A stretch of 64,000 bases of DNA from Anaerolineaceae bacterium oral taxon 439 (GTDB taxonomy: Bacteria > Chloroflexota > Anaerolineae > Anaerolineales > Anaerolineaceae). Of the stretch, positions 1 to 8,391 are shown one piece after another. The notes below the pieces were generated by a model, which saw nothing but the letters and a program-made list of their open reading frames with translations, was not told the origin of the DNA and did no database searches. Each line of letters begins with the position of its first letter. The stretch's first letter is position 1. The translations under genes and the position numbers were made by a program. The stretch covers positions 1,550,001 through 1,614,000 of the forward strand of contig CP017039.1 in assembly GCA_001717545.1 (NCBI GenBank), given 5' to 3'.

Positions 1-1
1 G

Positions 2-760
2 TGGGTCTGGTTCGAAAGCGCCGATGGCTCGCCGATGAGCTATTGGCGGAACCTGACGATTCAGCGATTCGAAGAAAACGGGTTCCAGACGCTGAACTAT
101 ACGGAGCCCGAAGCGGCGGCGACGGCGCGGTTAACGGTTCCGGACGGGTTTTACCGGATCGTGACCGGAACGCGGCAGCTCGACGGCAGCGTTAAGACGT
201 CGGTGCGGTTTGTTGCGATTTCAGCCGCGGGTCCGGAGCGGATTCCGGTTACGGTCCCGACTGCGGATCCGCTGACGACGTTTTTCCGGTACGTTCCGAT
301 CGGAGAAACTGTGCTGCGGATGGTTTCGGGAGGTCCGGCGATCGTTCCGGTGCGATCGGACAGCGGCGAGGTTCTCGCCTTCGTCGACGTTGGTTCCGAA
401 CCCACCGAGCATTTTTTCAACGAGCTTCTTGAAGCGGAGGACGAGATTCGACGGCGCACCGTTCCGATAACGCTGGTTCTGCGTCCGGAGGATGATTTGA
501 ATCAGCGGACGTTCCGACGCGTTTCAGAAACGTTCCCCAGCGTTCGCGCCTGTTGGGCGGCGGACGCTGCCGCCGAATCACGGCTGCATCAGCTCATGAA
601 CGCGGGGGACGAGCGGCGCCCGTTTATCCTGGCGATCGATTCGGAGGGACGGGGTCTTTATTCGTTCAGTAACTATAACGTTGGAACGGTCCGGCTGGTT
701 TCAGAGATATTAGCCGTCGGCGCGAAGGATGGCGGTGGGATGAAGGAAGGTCAATCGTGA
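2..760 (+). CDS. C-terminal part of a secreted or transglutaminase-like protein (5' end outside window)
   Basis: The open frame runs in from base 2 without a start, so the gene begins upstream and only about 252 C-terminal residues are seen. The visible part starts with a beta-rich stretch (YWRNLTIQRFEENGFQTL, then YRIVTGTRQLDGSV). This resembles the region after the catalytic core of bacterial transglutaminase-like proteins, where a description of regained legible values from text follows. The last 110 residues have a thioredoxin-like pattern but no CxxC pair. It ends overlapping the start of the fucosidase gene, so the two are probably translationally coupled. The catalytic part is not in the window, so the family assignment is tentative. 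Confidence 0.5.
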   Translation, partial: WVWFESADGSPMSYWRNLTIQRFEENGFQTLNYTEPEAAATARLTVPDGFYRIVTGTRQLDGSVKTSVRFVAISAAGPERIPVTVPTADPLTTFFRYVPIGETVLRMVSGGPAIVPVRSDSGEVLAFVDVGSEPTEHFFNELLEAEDEIRRRTVPITLVLRPEDDLNQRTFRRVSETFPSVRACWAADAAAESRLHQLMNAGDERRPFILAIDSEGRGLYSFSNYNVGTVRLVSEILAVGAKDGGGMKEGQS

Positions 761-2040
761 TGAAAAAGGAAGCTTCGGGCGTGGAGCGGGCGGCGCTCCC
801 GCGATGGTTCACGGATGGGAAATATGGACTGTTTATTCATTTTGGGCTGTATTCGATCCTGGGGGGCGAGTATCGCGGAAAAGTCGTCCCGGGGTTGGCG
901 GAATGGATCTTGAACCGGGCCGGGATTCCGCTTGAAGAATATCGGGCGTTAGCCGACCGCTTCGATCCGATCCATTTTTCGGCGGACGAAATCGTTCGTG
1001 ACGCGATCCGTTGGGGAATGAAATATGTCTGCCTCACGGCGAAGCACCACGACGGGTTCGCGCTGTTTGATTCGCGGTGCAGCGATTATAACAGCGTGAA
1101 GCGATCGCCCTGCCGGCGGGATTTCGTCGGCGAGCTGGCGGACGTCTGCCGTCGGCAGGGGTTGGTTTTCTGCGTCTATTATTCTCAGGCGCAGGACTGG
1201 GACGATCCGGACGGCTACGTCGCGTACCGGGATAATTCCGGGAAGAATTTCGAACGCTATTTCCATGAAAAATGTATTCCGCAGGTTAAAGAGCTGCTGA
1301 CGCAGTATGGCCCGGTCGGGATGATCTGGTTTGATACGCCGATGGAGATGACAGCGGATCAGGCGATGACGCTGCGCGCCGTCGTCAAGGAGCTTCAGCC
1401 CGATTGTATTATCAGCGGGCGGATTGGGCATGGCGCGAGCGATTATTTATCGACGCAGGATAACCGTCTACCGGCGTTCCCGATCTACCGGCATTGGGAG
1501 GTCCCGGCGACGACGAACGAATCGTTTGGGTATAAAGCTTCCGATCAGCGTTGGCGTCAGGTCCCGGAGGTTCTTGAAAAGATGATGAAGATTATCAGCC
1601 GCGGGGGAAATTACCTGCTGAACGTCGGCCCGGACGGAACCGGGAAGATTCCGGACGCGTCGAAAGCGATTCTCGATCAGGTCGGCGTTTTTTTACGGGA
1701 GAACGGAAGCGCGCTGTATGGGTCGGTCCCGACGCCGCCGTATATCTACGAGTTGGATCGGATTTTTATCACCGGGAAGCCGAACCGGGTTTACCTGACG
1801 ATTCTCGATCCGGGACGGTATGCCGGCGAGGAGCTGCCGTTCCCGAACGTTCCGCATGAGCCGATCGCCGCGCGTGTCGTCGGGAGCGGCGAACCGGCGT
1901 CCGTCCGGTGGGGACGGACGCTGGAAGGCGATTCGTATTGGGGCGTCAGAATTCCGGAAACTGTCGGCGGCCGTCTGGCGATGGCGATCGAGGTTGAGAT
2001 CGAGGCGGAACGCGTGACGTTTTCGCCGATTGACGAATAA
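760..2040 (+). CDS. GH29 alpha-L-fucosidase
   Basis: Hydrolyses terminal alpha-L-fucose from glycans. The GH29 barrel covers roughly residues 12-320: WFTDGKYGLFIHFGLYS near the N-terminus, YVCLTAKHHDGFALF around 90-104 (substrate-binding His pair), and the WFD motif at about 190-192, whose Asp is the family's nucleophile. No signal peptide is visible, so it probably acts on imported oligosaccharides. The ATG at 760 overlaps the TGA of the preceding gene, and an AGGAAGG lies upstream; a GTG at 757 is an alternative start. It converges on a sugar ABC operon that may supply its substrate. At 426 aa it is of normal length for a compact GH29 enzyme with a short C-terminal beta domain. Confidence 0.88.
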   Translation: MKKEASGVERAALPRWFTDGKYGLFIHFGLYSILGGEYRGKVVPGLAEWILNRAGIPLEEYRALADRFDPIHFSADEIVRDAIRWGMKYVCLTAKHHDGFALFDSRCSDYNSVKRSPCRRDFVGELADVCRRQGLVFCVYYSQAQDWDDPDGYVAYRDNSGKNFERYFHEKCIPQVKELLTQYGPVGMIWFDTPMEMTADQAMTLRAVVKELQPDCIISGRIGHGASDYLSTQDNRLPAFPIYRHWEVPATTNESFGYKASDQRWRQVPEVLEKMMKIISRGGNYLLNVGPDGTGKIPDASKAILDQVGVFLRENGSALYGSVPTPPYIYELDRIFITGKPNRVYLTILDPGRYAGEELPFPNVPHEPIAARVVGSGEPASVRWGRTLEGDSYWGVRIPETVGGRLAMAIEVEIEAERVTFSPIDE

Positions 2041-2080
2041 GATCAGGAATCCGCGGACGGACGCCTGCGGATCGTTCTTA

Positions 2081-2118
2081 AAAAAGTGGGCCGCCAGATT
2101 TCCAGCGGCCCACTTTTA
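2081..2118. terminator. Bidirectional intrinsic terminator
   Basis: A 13-bp stem (AAAAGTGGGCCGC paired with GCGGCCCACTTTT) around a short loop sits between the convergent fucosidase and permease genes. A-runs on one side and T-runs on the other let it work in both directions. Confidence 0.85.
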
Positions 2119-2130
2119 CCGGGTTGTTTT

Positions 2131-3036
2131 TTATCCTTTAACCGAACCGACCATGATTCCCTTGACGAAGTATTTCTGAACAAACGGATAGATCAGCATC
2201 AACGGCAGCGACGACACGACAATGACGGCATACTTGAGCAGGTCGGTCAATCCCTGCATATCGGCGAGCGCCTTGGCGTTGACGACGAGCGTCGGGTCGA
2301 CTTTGTTGATCACGAGGATTTCCCGGAGCGCGATCTGGAGCGGCTGAAGATTCGGGTCTTTCAGGTAGATCAGCGCGCTGAAATACGTGTTCCAGTGGCC
2401 GATTCCGTAGTACAGCGCCAGAACGGCAAGGATCGGCTTGCTGAGCGGGATGACGATCGTGGTAAAGAACCGGAACGGGGTACAGCCCTCCAGGACGCCG
2501 GCTTCGTACAGCTCGTTCGGGATGTTGTTCATAATATAGTTCCGGCAGAGCATCAGATTCCAGATCGACAGCGCGTTCGGAATCAGCATGGCCCAGACCG
2601 TGTTAATCAGGCCGAGCTTTTCGACGACCATGAACGTCGGGACGAGCCCGCCGCTGAAGATCATCGCGAACATGAAGAAAAACGAAAGGACCCTCCTCGC
2701 TTTGAATTCCGGTCGGGATAAGGGATACGCCGCCAGCATGGTCATGACCAGATTGATCAGCGTTCCGGCGACCATGTAAAAGAACGAGTTCCGGAAGCCA
2801 AGGATAATTTTATGGTACCTGAAGACGGCTTCGTAGCCGCGAAGCGTCGGCCGGACGGGAAGGAGCTTCATCTCTCCGGATATGACCGCCTGCGGATCGG
2901 AGAAGGAGGCGCTGACGACGTACAAGAGCGGCACCAGGATGATCAGCAGGATGAGGATCATCAGCAGATAGATAAAAAACAGGAAGACTTTATCCGGCGC
3001 GCTTTCCTGCATCGTTTTCTTTCGGGCAGTAAACAT
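2131..3036 (-). CDS. Carbohydrate ABC transporter permease (YtcP/LplC type)
   Basis: Inner-membrane permease of a CUT1 sugar importer, 301 aa with six predicted membrane segments. The EAA loop (NELYEAGVLEGCTPFRFF, about residues 190-210) contacts the shared ATPase, which is not encoded here. It is preceded by AGGAGG at 7 nt from the ATG and follows the partner permease by 11 nt. The C-terminus ends in GIMVGSVKG, typical of the YtcP branch that imports polygalacturonan-, rhamnogalacturonan- or glycan-derived oligosaccharides. The actual substrate is not known. Confidence 0.9.
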   Translation of the reverse strand: MFTARKKTMQESAPDKVFLFFIYLLMILILLIILVPLLYVVSASFSDPQAVISGEMKLLPVRPTLRGYEAVFRYHKIILGFRNSFFYMVAGTLINLVMTMLAAYPLSRPEFKARRVLSFFFMFAMIFSGGLVPTFMVVEKLGLINTVWAMLIPNALSIWNLMLCRNYIMNNIPNELYEAGVLEGCTPFRFFTTIVIPLSKPILAVLALYYGIGHWNTYFSALIYLKDPNLQPLQIALREILVINKVDPTLVVNAKALADMQGLTDLLKYAVIVVSSLPLMLIYPFVQKYFVKGIMVGSVKG

Positions 3037-3047
3037 CGTTTTTCCTC

Positions 3048-3986
3048 CTACCAGACGCTCGTTTCGGTCAGCCGTTTCGAAATTTCGTTGACGAAAACGA
3101 AAAGCAGCAGGCTGATTACCGAGTTAAACAGCCCGACGGCGGTTGAAAAGCTGAAATCGCCGTTTTTAAGCCCGATTTCGTAGACGAACGTTGAAATAAT
3201 TTCCGCGTTCGCCTGATTCACTGAGTTTTTCATCAGGTAAGCCTTTTCGAACCCGATATTCATGATCTGGCCGACGTTGAAAATCAGCATCATGACGATT
3301 GTGGGGCGGATCGCGGGCAGGTCCACGTTCCAGATCCGCTGAACCCGGGATGCGCCGTCGATAATCGCCGCTTCCTGTAATTCAGGATTGACGCCCGAGA
3401 GCGCGGCGATATAGATAATTGACGCATATCCGGATATCTGCCAGACGCCGCTCCAGACGTAAAGATGCGGAAAGATATCTTTTGATCCGAAGAAGTTGAC
3501 CGGTTTTCCGCCGAGCGCAACGATCAGGTGGTTCAGGATACCGGTCCTGAGGTCCATGATTCGCATCATGATTCCGACGAGGACGACGAGCGAAATAAAA
3601 TAAGGCGCGTAGGTAACGATCTGGACGAATTTTTTGAGCCTTTGGTGCTTGACTTCGTTGATCGCCAGCGCGAGGAGGATCGGGATCGGGAACCCGACGA
3701 GAAGGGAATAAACCCCCAGTCGGAGCGTGTTCCTGATAATCCGGAGGCTGGACGGGGCGCCGAGGAACTGCCGGAAGTACATCAATCCGACAAAATCCGA
3801 ACCGAAGATTCCTTTTCGGGGGCTGAATCGCTTGAACGCTAAGATAATCCCGCCCATCGGGATGTAATTGAAAATAATCAGGTAAATAACCGGCAGCGCA
3901 ATCAATGCCCAGAATTGCCAGTTTTTATACAGGTAAATTTTGATTGCGTCTGTTCGCGATTTCTTTTTTCCTGTCGCTGTGATCAT
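3048..3986 (-). CDS. ABC transporter permease (LplB type)
   Basis: First permease of the pair, 312 aa. A cytoplasmic basic N-terminus is followed by six membrane segments, with the EAA loop ELQEAAIIDGASRVQRIW near residue 200. The NYIPMGGIILAFKRFSPRKG stretch is characteristic of the LplB subfamily. It forms a heterodimer with the product of the next gene (start 3036). It is in one operon with the binding-protein gene upstream (gap of about 110 nt) and cutC. Confidence 0.9.
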   Translation of the reverse strand: MITATGKKKSRTDAIKIYLYKNWQFWALIALPVIYLIIFNYIPMGGIILAFKRFSPRKGIFGSDFVGLMYFRQFLGAPSSLRIIRNTLRLGVYSLLVGFPIPILLALAINEVKHQRLKKFVQIVTYAPYFISLVVLVGIMMRIMDLRTGILNHLIVALGGKPVNFFGSKDIFPHLYVWSGVWQISGYASIIYIAALSGVNPELQEAAIIDGASRVQRIWNVDLPAIRPTIVMMLIFNVGQIMNIGFEKAYLMKNSVNQANAEIISTFVYEIGLKNGDFSFSTAVGLFNSVISLLLFVFVNEISKRLTETSVW

Positions 3987-4098
3987 GATTCTTTTGCTCC
4001 GAAAATTTCGAACGGGACAAAGGATCCCATTGCCCCGTTCGGTTGCTGTTATTGGATTGTCGGACGAAACGAAACCTTATTTACAATCGTTCAGGCTT

Positions 4099-5754
4099 TC
4101 ATTCCGCGGACTGCCGGTCGAAAGCGGCCTGATAGACTTCGAGGAATCGTGGGAGCTGGACCGCTTCGAAACCTTCGACGTAAGCGTTCCAGGCGTCGTC
4201 GTCGTTGATATCCTGGTCGCCGCGGATGAATGCGGTGCTGTTGGTCTGGACGTAGTCGGCGACTTCCTTCGAAATGACCTGGAGTTCGGTCGCTTCGTCG
4301 GCGGTCAGCTTCAGCGGCGGGGTAACGCTGTATGGGGCGTCATCGCCCTGACCATAGGGTTCCATCTTATCGCGGGTTTCGATGAAGAGGAGTTTTTCGA
4401 GGCCTTCGGCGGAAGCGATATCGATATCCTGCGCCGTGACTTCGCCCATTCGGATTTTCGCCGTCGCGTAGTTCAGCCCGACGTCCTGCCAGTCGTGGTT
4501 CTGCGGTTCGGAGGAATAAGGATTCAAAACCTTGAACAGCGCGGGATCGCCGCCGAGGCCCATTTCGCCTTCTTTGGCTAATTCCCAGTCTTTCCCTTCT
4601 TCCGCGCCGTACTGCATGGACAAGTAGCCTTCCATCGTGTAGAAGAAGTCGGCCCAGCGTAAAATCGCTTCGGGATTCTCGGCGTCAGCCGTGATCACGA
4701 GGCGGCCCTGGCCGATTCCGTCATGTTTGAAGTAGGTCGCGTTCTGGACGCCTTCGGGGCCGACGAGCGGCGCGATAACACGATATTTCGCGTAGGATTC
4801 TGGTTTGCTGGAAACGTCATAGCCGTCGGAAATCGTTCCGTAGGGCGCGAATAAGACCGGATCGCCGTCCTGATTCATGAGCGTGCGATATTGTTCGTGG
4901 TTCTGCGTGAAGGAGCCGTCGTAGATCGCGCCCAGATCGAATAACTCGCGCATGTATTTCAGCGCTTCGCGATATTCGTCTTTCGTCGCGATCGTTTCGA
5001 TTTTCTGCGTTTCGTTATTGACGACGAGTTTTGCGTCGGACCGCGTTGAGCCGGAGCCCGGGTCTAAAATGAACGGGTTGATAAGCCAGTCTGCGAACTG
5101 CTGACCCCAGCCGTCGGTCGAGCCGGTAATCGCGACGCCGGTCGGGTTCTTCTCGACGTACGCCTTGACGACTTCCTTGAATTCCTCGGTCGTGGTCGGA
5201 ACTTCCATGCCTAACTCTTCGAGCGCCGCGGTATTGACCCACATCTTGTTGCGGTACTGGCAGTGGTAGCACTGGTTGATCGCCGGAAGACCGTAGATAT
5301 GCCCGTCGGTTTCGGTAATCTGGCCGCGGAGCTCGGGCATTTCTTCAAGAACCTTCGAGAAGTTCGGCATGTTTTCTTCGATCAGGTCTTCGATCGGCAG
5401 CAGCATGCCTTCGGCGACGCCGTATTTCGCGATCCCGGGCGTCGCGAAGAGGAAGACGTCCGGGAGCTGATTCGAGAGCATTGTCAGATTTACGGCTTCT
5501 TCCGCGGAATCGTTATTGGTGACCTCGAATTTCCAGCTGATCCCGGTCAGATCTTCCATGTATTTCGTGAAATCATTAGTCGCGAAGTCGATCACGTTCG
5601 GCATCGACAACCGGAACATGGACATTTCGATCGGTTCTTTAACGATCGGGTACGTCCCGACTTCGTTCAATTCCGCTTTTTCAGCGAAAACCGCGCTTGC
5701 CGCTACGAGGAGGACAAGACTAAACAGGACAAACACAGACAGGCTTTTCTTCAT
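4099..5754 (-). CDS. Extracellular sugar-binding protein of the LplB/YtcP-type importer
   Basis: Large (551 aa) family-1 solute-binding protein of the LipO/YtcQ type that captures oligosaccharides for the two downstream permeases. The start at 5754 follows AAGGAG at 6 nt and gives a clean Sec signal (MKKSLSVFVLFSLVLLVAAS, then AVFA and cleavage before EKAEL). The frame stays open 24 nt upstream, but that extension would disrupt the signal. No lipobox Cys is present, unlike most Gram-positive homologues, so it would be released or periplasmic rather than lipid-anchored. The operon order cutC, binding protein, LplB-like, YtcP-like supports the role. Confidence 0.88.
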   Translation of the reverse strand: MKKSLSVFVLFSLVLLVAASAVFAEKAELNEVGTYPIVKEPIEMSMFRLSMPNVIDFATNDFTKYMEDLTGISWKFEVTNNDSAEEAVNLTMLSNQLPDVFLFATPGIAKYGVAEGMLLPIEDLIEENMPNFSKVLEEMPELRGQITETDGHIYGLPAINQCYHCQYRNKMWVNTAALEELGMEVPTTTEEFKEVVKAYVEKNPTGVAITGSTDGWGQQFADWLINPFILDPGSGSTRSDAKLVVNNETQKIETIATKDEYREALKYMRELFDLGAIYDGSFTQNHEQYRTLMNQDGDPVLFAPYGTISDGYDVSSKPESYAKYRVIAPLVGPEGVQNATYFKHDGIGQGRLVITADAENPEAILRWADFFYTMEGYLSMQYGAEEGKDWELAKEGEMGLGGDPALFKVLNPYSSEPQNHDWQDVGLNYATAKIRMGEVTAQDIDIASAEGLEKLLFIETRDKMEPYGQGDDAPYSVTPPLKLTADEATELQVISKEVADYVQTNSTAFIRGDQDINDDDAWNAYVEGFEAVQLPRFLEVYQAAFDRQSAE

Positions 5755-5784
5755 TTGACTCTCCTTAAAGATACTCATTCTTTA

Positions 5785-6534
5785 TTACTTTCTCGCGACC
5801 GCGGCCGCGATATTCTGAACGGTTGCCGCGTCGATCAGCTGGACCCGGTCTTCGGCCGGATAAAGCGCGCCGCCGTAAAAAATCTGACGGTTGTTCCGGA
5901 CGGAAGGTTCGCTGATCTCCTTGTGGCAGGCTAAATGGATCTGGGTCGCGCCGGTTTCGGCGACGATCCGCGCCGCGTTTTTCAGCGTGATCCCCGCGCC
6001 GGGGAGGATTTCGATCCGCCCGTCCGCATATTCGATCATCTCGCGGATCGTATCGGTCGCGAAGAAAACGTTCGGCTCCTGGCCGCTGGTCAGGATACGG
6101 GTCACGCCGAGATCGACGAGCTGGTCCAGGCTTTTTCGCCAGTCGGGGACGACGTCGAAGGCGCGATGAAATACCGCCGGACGGCGGCCGGCCAGCTCGA
6201 CGAATTCTTTCGTCCGGACTGGATCGACTTCCCCGTCGGGGGTCAGAAAACCGAAAACGAGACCGTCCGCGCCGGCGTCGAGAAGCCGTTCCGCGTCGAT
6301 CCGCATTGTTTCATATTCGATTCCCGAGTAATAGAACCCGGCTTCGCGCGGCCGGATCATTGTCATAATCGGCAGGCTGGTTTTCGCTTTCGCGACGGCG
6401 AGTTCGCCGATCGTCGGGGTTAACCCGCCCTGGAACAGGTTGCTGTTCAGTTCGACGCGATCGGCGCCGCCTTTCTCGGCCTCGATGACGTCCCCGGCGC
6501 TTCCACAACAGATTTCGATTTGTATCGTGTCCAT
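5785..6534 (-). CDS. cutC: CutC family protein
   Basis: A 249-aa TIM-barrel protein of the CutC family. The start is MDTIQIEICCGSAGDVIEAE, followed by GGADRVELN and the typical core LPIMTMIRPR and FGFLTPDGEVD. The ATG at 6534 has GAGG at 6 nt; the longer open frame upstream is not CutC-like. The family was named for copper tolerance in E. coli, but a direct copper role is disputed. CutC homologues are often found with sugar or glycan genes, as here, where it is first in an operon with a sugar importer (gap to binding protein 30 nt). Its biochemical function in this operon is unknown. Confidence 0.85.
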   Translation of the reverse strand: MDTIQIEICCGSAGDVIEAEKGGADRVELNSNLFQGGLTPTIGELAVAKAKTSLPIMTMIRPREAGFYYSGIEYETMRIDAERLLDAGADGLVFGFLTPDGEVDPVRTKEFVELAGRRPAVFHRAFDVVPDWRKSLDQLVDLGVTRILTSGQEPNVFFATDTIREMIEYADGRIEILPGAGITLKNAARIVAETGATQIHLACHKEISEPSVRNNRQIFYGGALYPAEDRVQLIDAATVQNIAAAVARK

Positions 6535-6576
6535 TAATAACCTCAGATAAATAATAACATGAAGGCTGACGATGAA

Positions 6577-6597
6577 TGTCACCTTGTTATTGTGACA
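6577..6597. promoter_or_regulatory. Possible operator upstream of the cutC-transporter operon
   Basis: TGTCAC-9 nt-GTGACA is a perfect 6+6 inverted repeat 43 nt upstream of the cutC start. Its position suits a repressor site for the sugar operon (GntR- or LacI-type regulators use sites of this kind). No regulator gene is adjacent. The rest of the 6535-6811 gap shows no gene. Confidence 0.35.
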
Positions 6598-6811
6598 TCT
6601 GTCCGGGCATTCTGGGTAAGTTCCGGGCTGGGGCTTGAGGGATTGGGAGGCAATCCGTTGAGTTATTAAACTAAGTGAAGTAAATGCCGTGTCGGGCGGG
6701 CGGGTCCTCCGCCGTGGGCGCGCCCGGGAGAGGTATCGCCATCCGATACTCTCCGATATTATCTGGGCGCATATCATTTTGTTTAATGTTAAGGCGAAAT
6801 ATTCAATATGA

Positions 6812-8014
6812 TTATCCTGCGTTGGCTTTATTTCCTGAATATTTGGCGAAAAGGAAGAGAATGGGTGCAATTAAGAATATGGGGATCGTGCTTCCGATAT
6901 AGATTCCGATAAAACTTTTTTGTTGAATGAGCCATCCACAAAGCAGTATTCCTGCGGTTTCAGAGAAGTTTGAGACGAGATTTATCAATCCGGCGTATTT
7001 TCCATGATCTTTGCTTTTGGTTGCTGAGAAGATGAAATCGTTCAGCAGCGAGAATAGTACGTCAAATATCCAGATGAGTCCGGTCAGGCAGCTGACGAGT
7101 AATATAAACGAATCGGACAGGTATATTAACGTAAAAAGCAGAAAACTTAATCCGCTGAAAATCAGAAGGTTCTTCAGCAGATCGGAATTTTTAATTTTAT
7201 ATTTTGAAAACAGCAATATGAGGCTTCCTGAAATAAGGTGAATTCCGGCTTGCCCAAAAGCAATCTGGTCAATATCAAAATTTGTTTTCAGTTGTAAGTA
7301 TACGTTGCTGTAATTTATTATCATTGGCGAGAAACCGACTACCGAAAGGATGAATAAAATCAGGATCAGCGTTCTGGGATTTTCTGATGTCAAAGCGTCA
7401 CTCTTTTGCGTTTTGACAGGTTCGTGCGGTAAAGGGCCCGAATGATCAGGATCACTTTTTATTTCTGTCAGGAAAAATTGGGGGATCATGGAAATGAATC
7501 CAAAAAATGCGGATAGATAGAGGATTTTTTTTACAGGGATATCCCAATTGTGGCAGAAGCCTGCAAGCGCTGCGCCAATTGTTATTGATATGATATTCGT
7601 GAATCTGAAAATTGAAAATAAATTGAATCTTGACTGAATCGTTTTGAATGAATACAAGGTTGGGCCGGTCAGATTATTCAGTCCAATAAAAGCGATTCCG
7701 AAAAAAAAGGAGATCAGCAGCAACACAGGGCGAAACGTTATTATAGTTTGAAAATAATAGCAGAGGCAAAGTATCGCCGTGAATAAAAGCATCAGCGTTT
7801 TTTTAGAAAATCTGTCAATCAGGATTCCTGACGGATAACTTGCAATTGCCATCGCTATATTTCCGGTCGCAAGGAAGAGCCCAAGAAAAGATTCGGTAAA
7901 GCCCGATTCCAGGAAATAAATATTAAACAGGGTGTTAAATATGCCTGTACCAATTAATCGGATTGAAGACGAAATGAAGAATAAATGAAGCGATCGCCGT
8001 TCTGATGTCATCAT
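6812..8014 (-). CDS. MFS transporter
   Basis: A 400-aa membrane protein with about twelve hydrophobic segments and the MFS loop 2-3 signature region (PSGILIDRFSKKTLMLLF, residues about 61-78). The start has AAGGAG six nt upstream. It is strikingly richer in A and T than the genes on either side, with codons such as ATT, AAA and TTT favoured, which suggests recent acquisition from a lower-GC donor. It stands alone between the cutC operon and the leucine leader. The substrate cannot be inferred; related proteins are drug or sugar exporters. Confidence 0.8.
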   Translation of the reverse strand: MMTSERRSLHLFFISSSIRLIGTGIFNTLFNIYFLESGFTESFLGLFLATGNIAMAIASYPSGILIDRFSKKTLMLLFTAILCLCYYFQTIITFRPVLLLISFFFGIAFIGLNNLTGPTLYSFKTIQSRFNLFSIFRFTNIISITIGAALAGFCHNWDIPVKKILYLSAFFGFISMIPQFFLTEIKSDPDHSGPLPHEPVKTQKSDALTSENPRTLILILFILSVVGFSPMIINYSNVYLQLKTNFDIDQIAFGQAGIHLISGSLILLFSKYKIKNSDLLKNLLIFSGLSFLLFTLIYLSDSFILLVSCLTGLIWIFDVLFSLLNDFIFSATKSKDHGKYAGLINLVSNFSETAGILLCGWLIQQKSFIGIYIGSTIPIFLIAPILFLFAKYSGNKANAG

Positions 8015-8193
8015 TTTTCGCTCCTTCTTTTGGGCGGAGGTTGTGTGTACTTATCATACTTCATTCATGGATCGTGGAGAATGGTTTCCAGCGGATTTCA
8101 GGTTTTCTCAAATACCAGAACGATTCGATGCCGGATGTAATGAAATCGGCGGCAGCTTCGCGGAAAGCGGGGCGACTGGTTAAAATAGTCTAC

Positions 8194-8262
8194 ATGAACC
8201 GTTTAATCGACGTTAACCTCTTCTTCGGTTTGTTGCTTAGCCGCCTGTATACGGACGTATAG
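8194..8262 (+). CDS. leuL: Probable leucine leader peptide
   Basis: A 22-codon frame upstream of leuA in which six residues are Leu, concentrated in LFFGLLLSRL. Its position (130 nt before leuA), composition and the attenuator just downstream match ribosome-mediated attenuation of leucine biosynthesis. The 3' part of the frame (CCGCCT, 8241-8246) can pair with AGGCGG of the terminator's 3' arm (8323-8328), which would form an alternative antiterminator. No strong Shine-Dalgarno is seen; a TAAAAT hexamer 8 nt before the ATG may be a -10 box, giving a nearly leaderless message. It is too short to be found by coding statistics alone. Confidence 0.5.
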   Translation: MNRLIDVNLFFGLLLSRLYTDV

Positions 8263-8312
8263 GGCAGGTTTCGCGCCGAAACGACAGCAGGAAGTTTTCA
8301 GGAAGAAAAAGG

Positions 8313-8335
8313 ACCGCCCGGGAGGCGGTTTTTTC
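8313..8335 (+). terminator. Attenuator terminator before leuA
   Basis: ACCGCC-5 nt-GGCGGT followed by TTTTTT lies between the leucine-rich leader and leuA. It is an intrinsic terminator within the 5' leader of the operon, which is the expected position for an attenuator. A T-box was considered, but the conserved TGGNACC element is not present. Confidence 0.65.
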
Positions 8336-8391
8336 TTTATGCCGGAGCCGTTCGCGGTTTACCAAATCAAATCAGGACAGGAGTTTGACCT

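Noticed and set aside
8263-8391. T-box riboswitch before leuA
   Set aside because: A terminator is present, but the conserved TGGNACC antiterminator bulge and a specifier-loop stem are not seen; the Leu-rich leader explains the region better.
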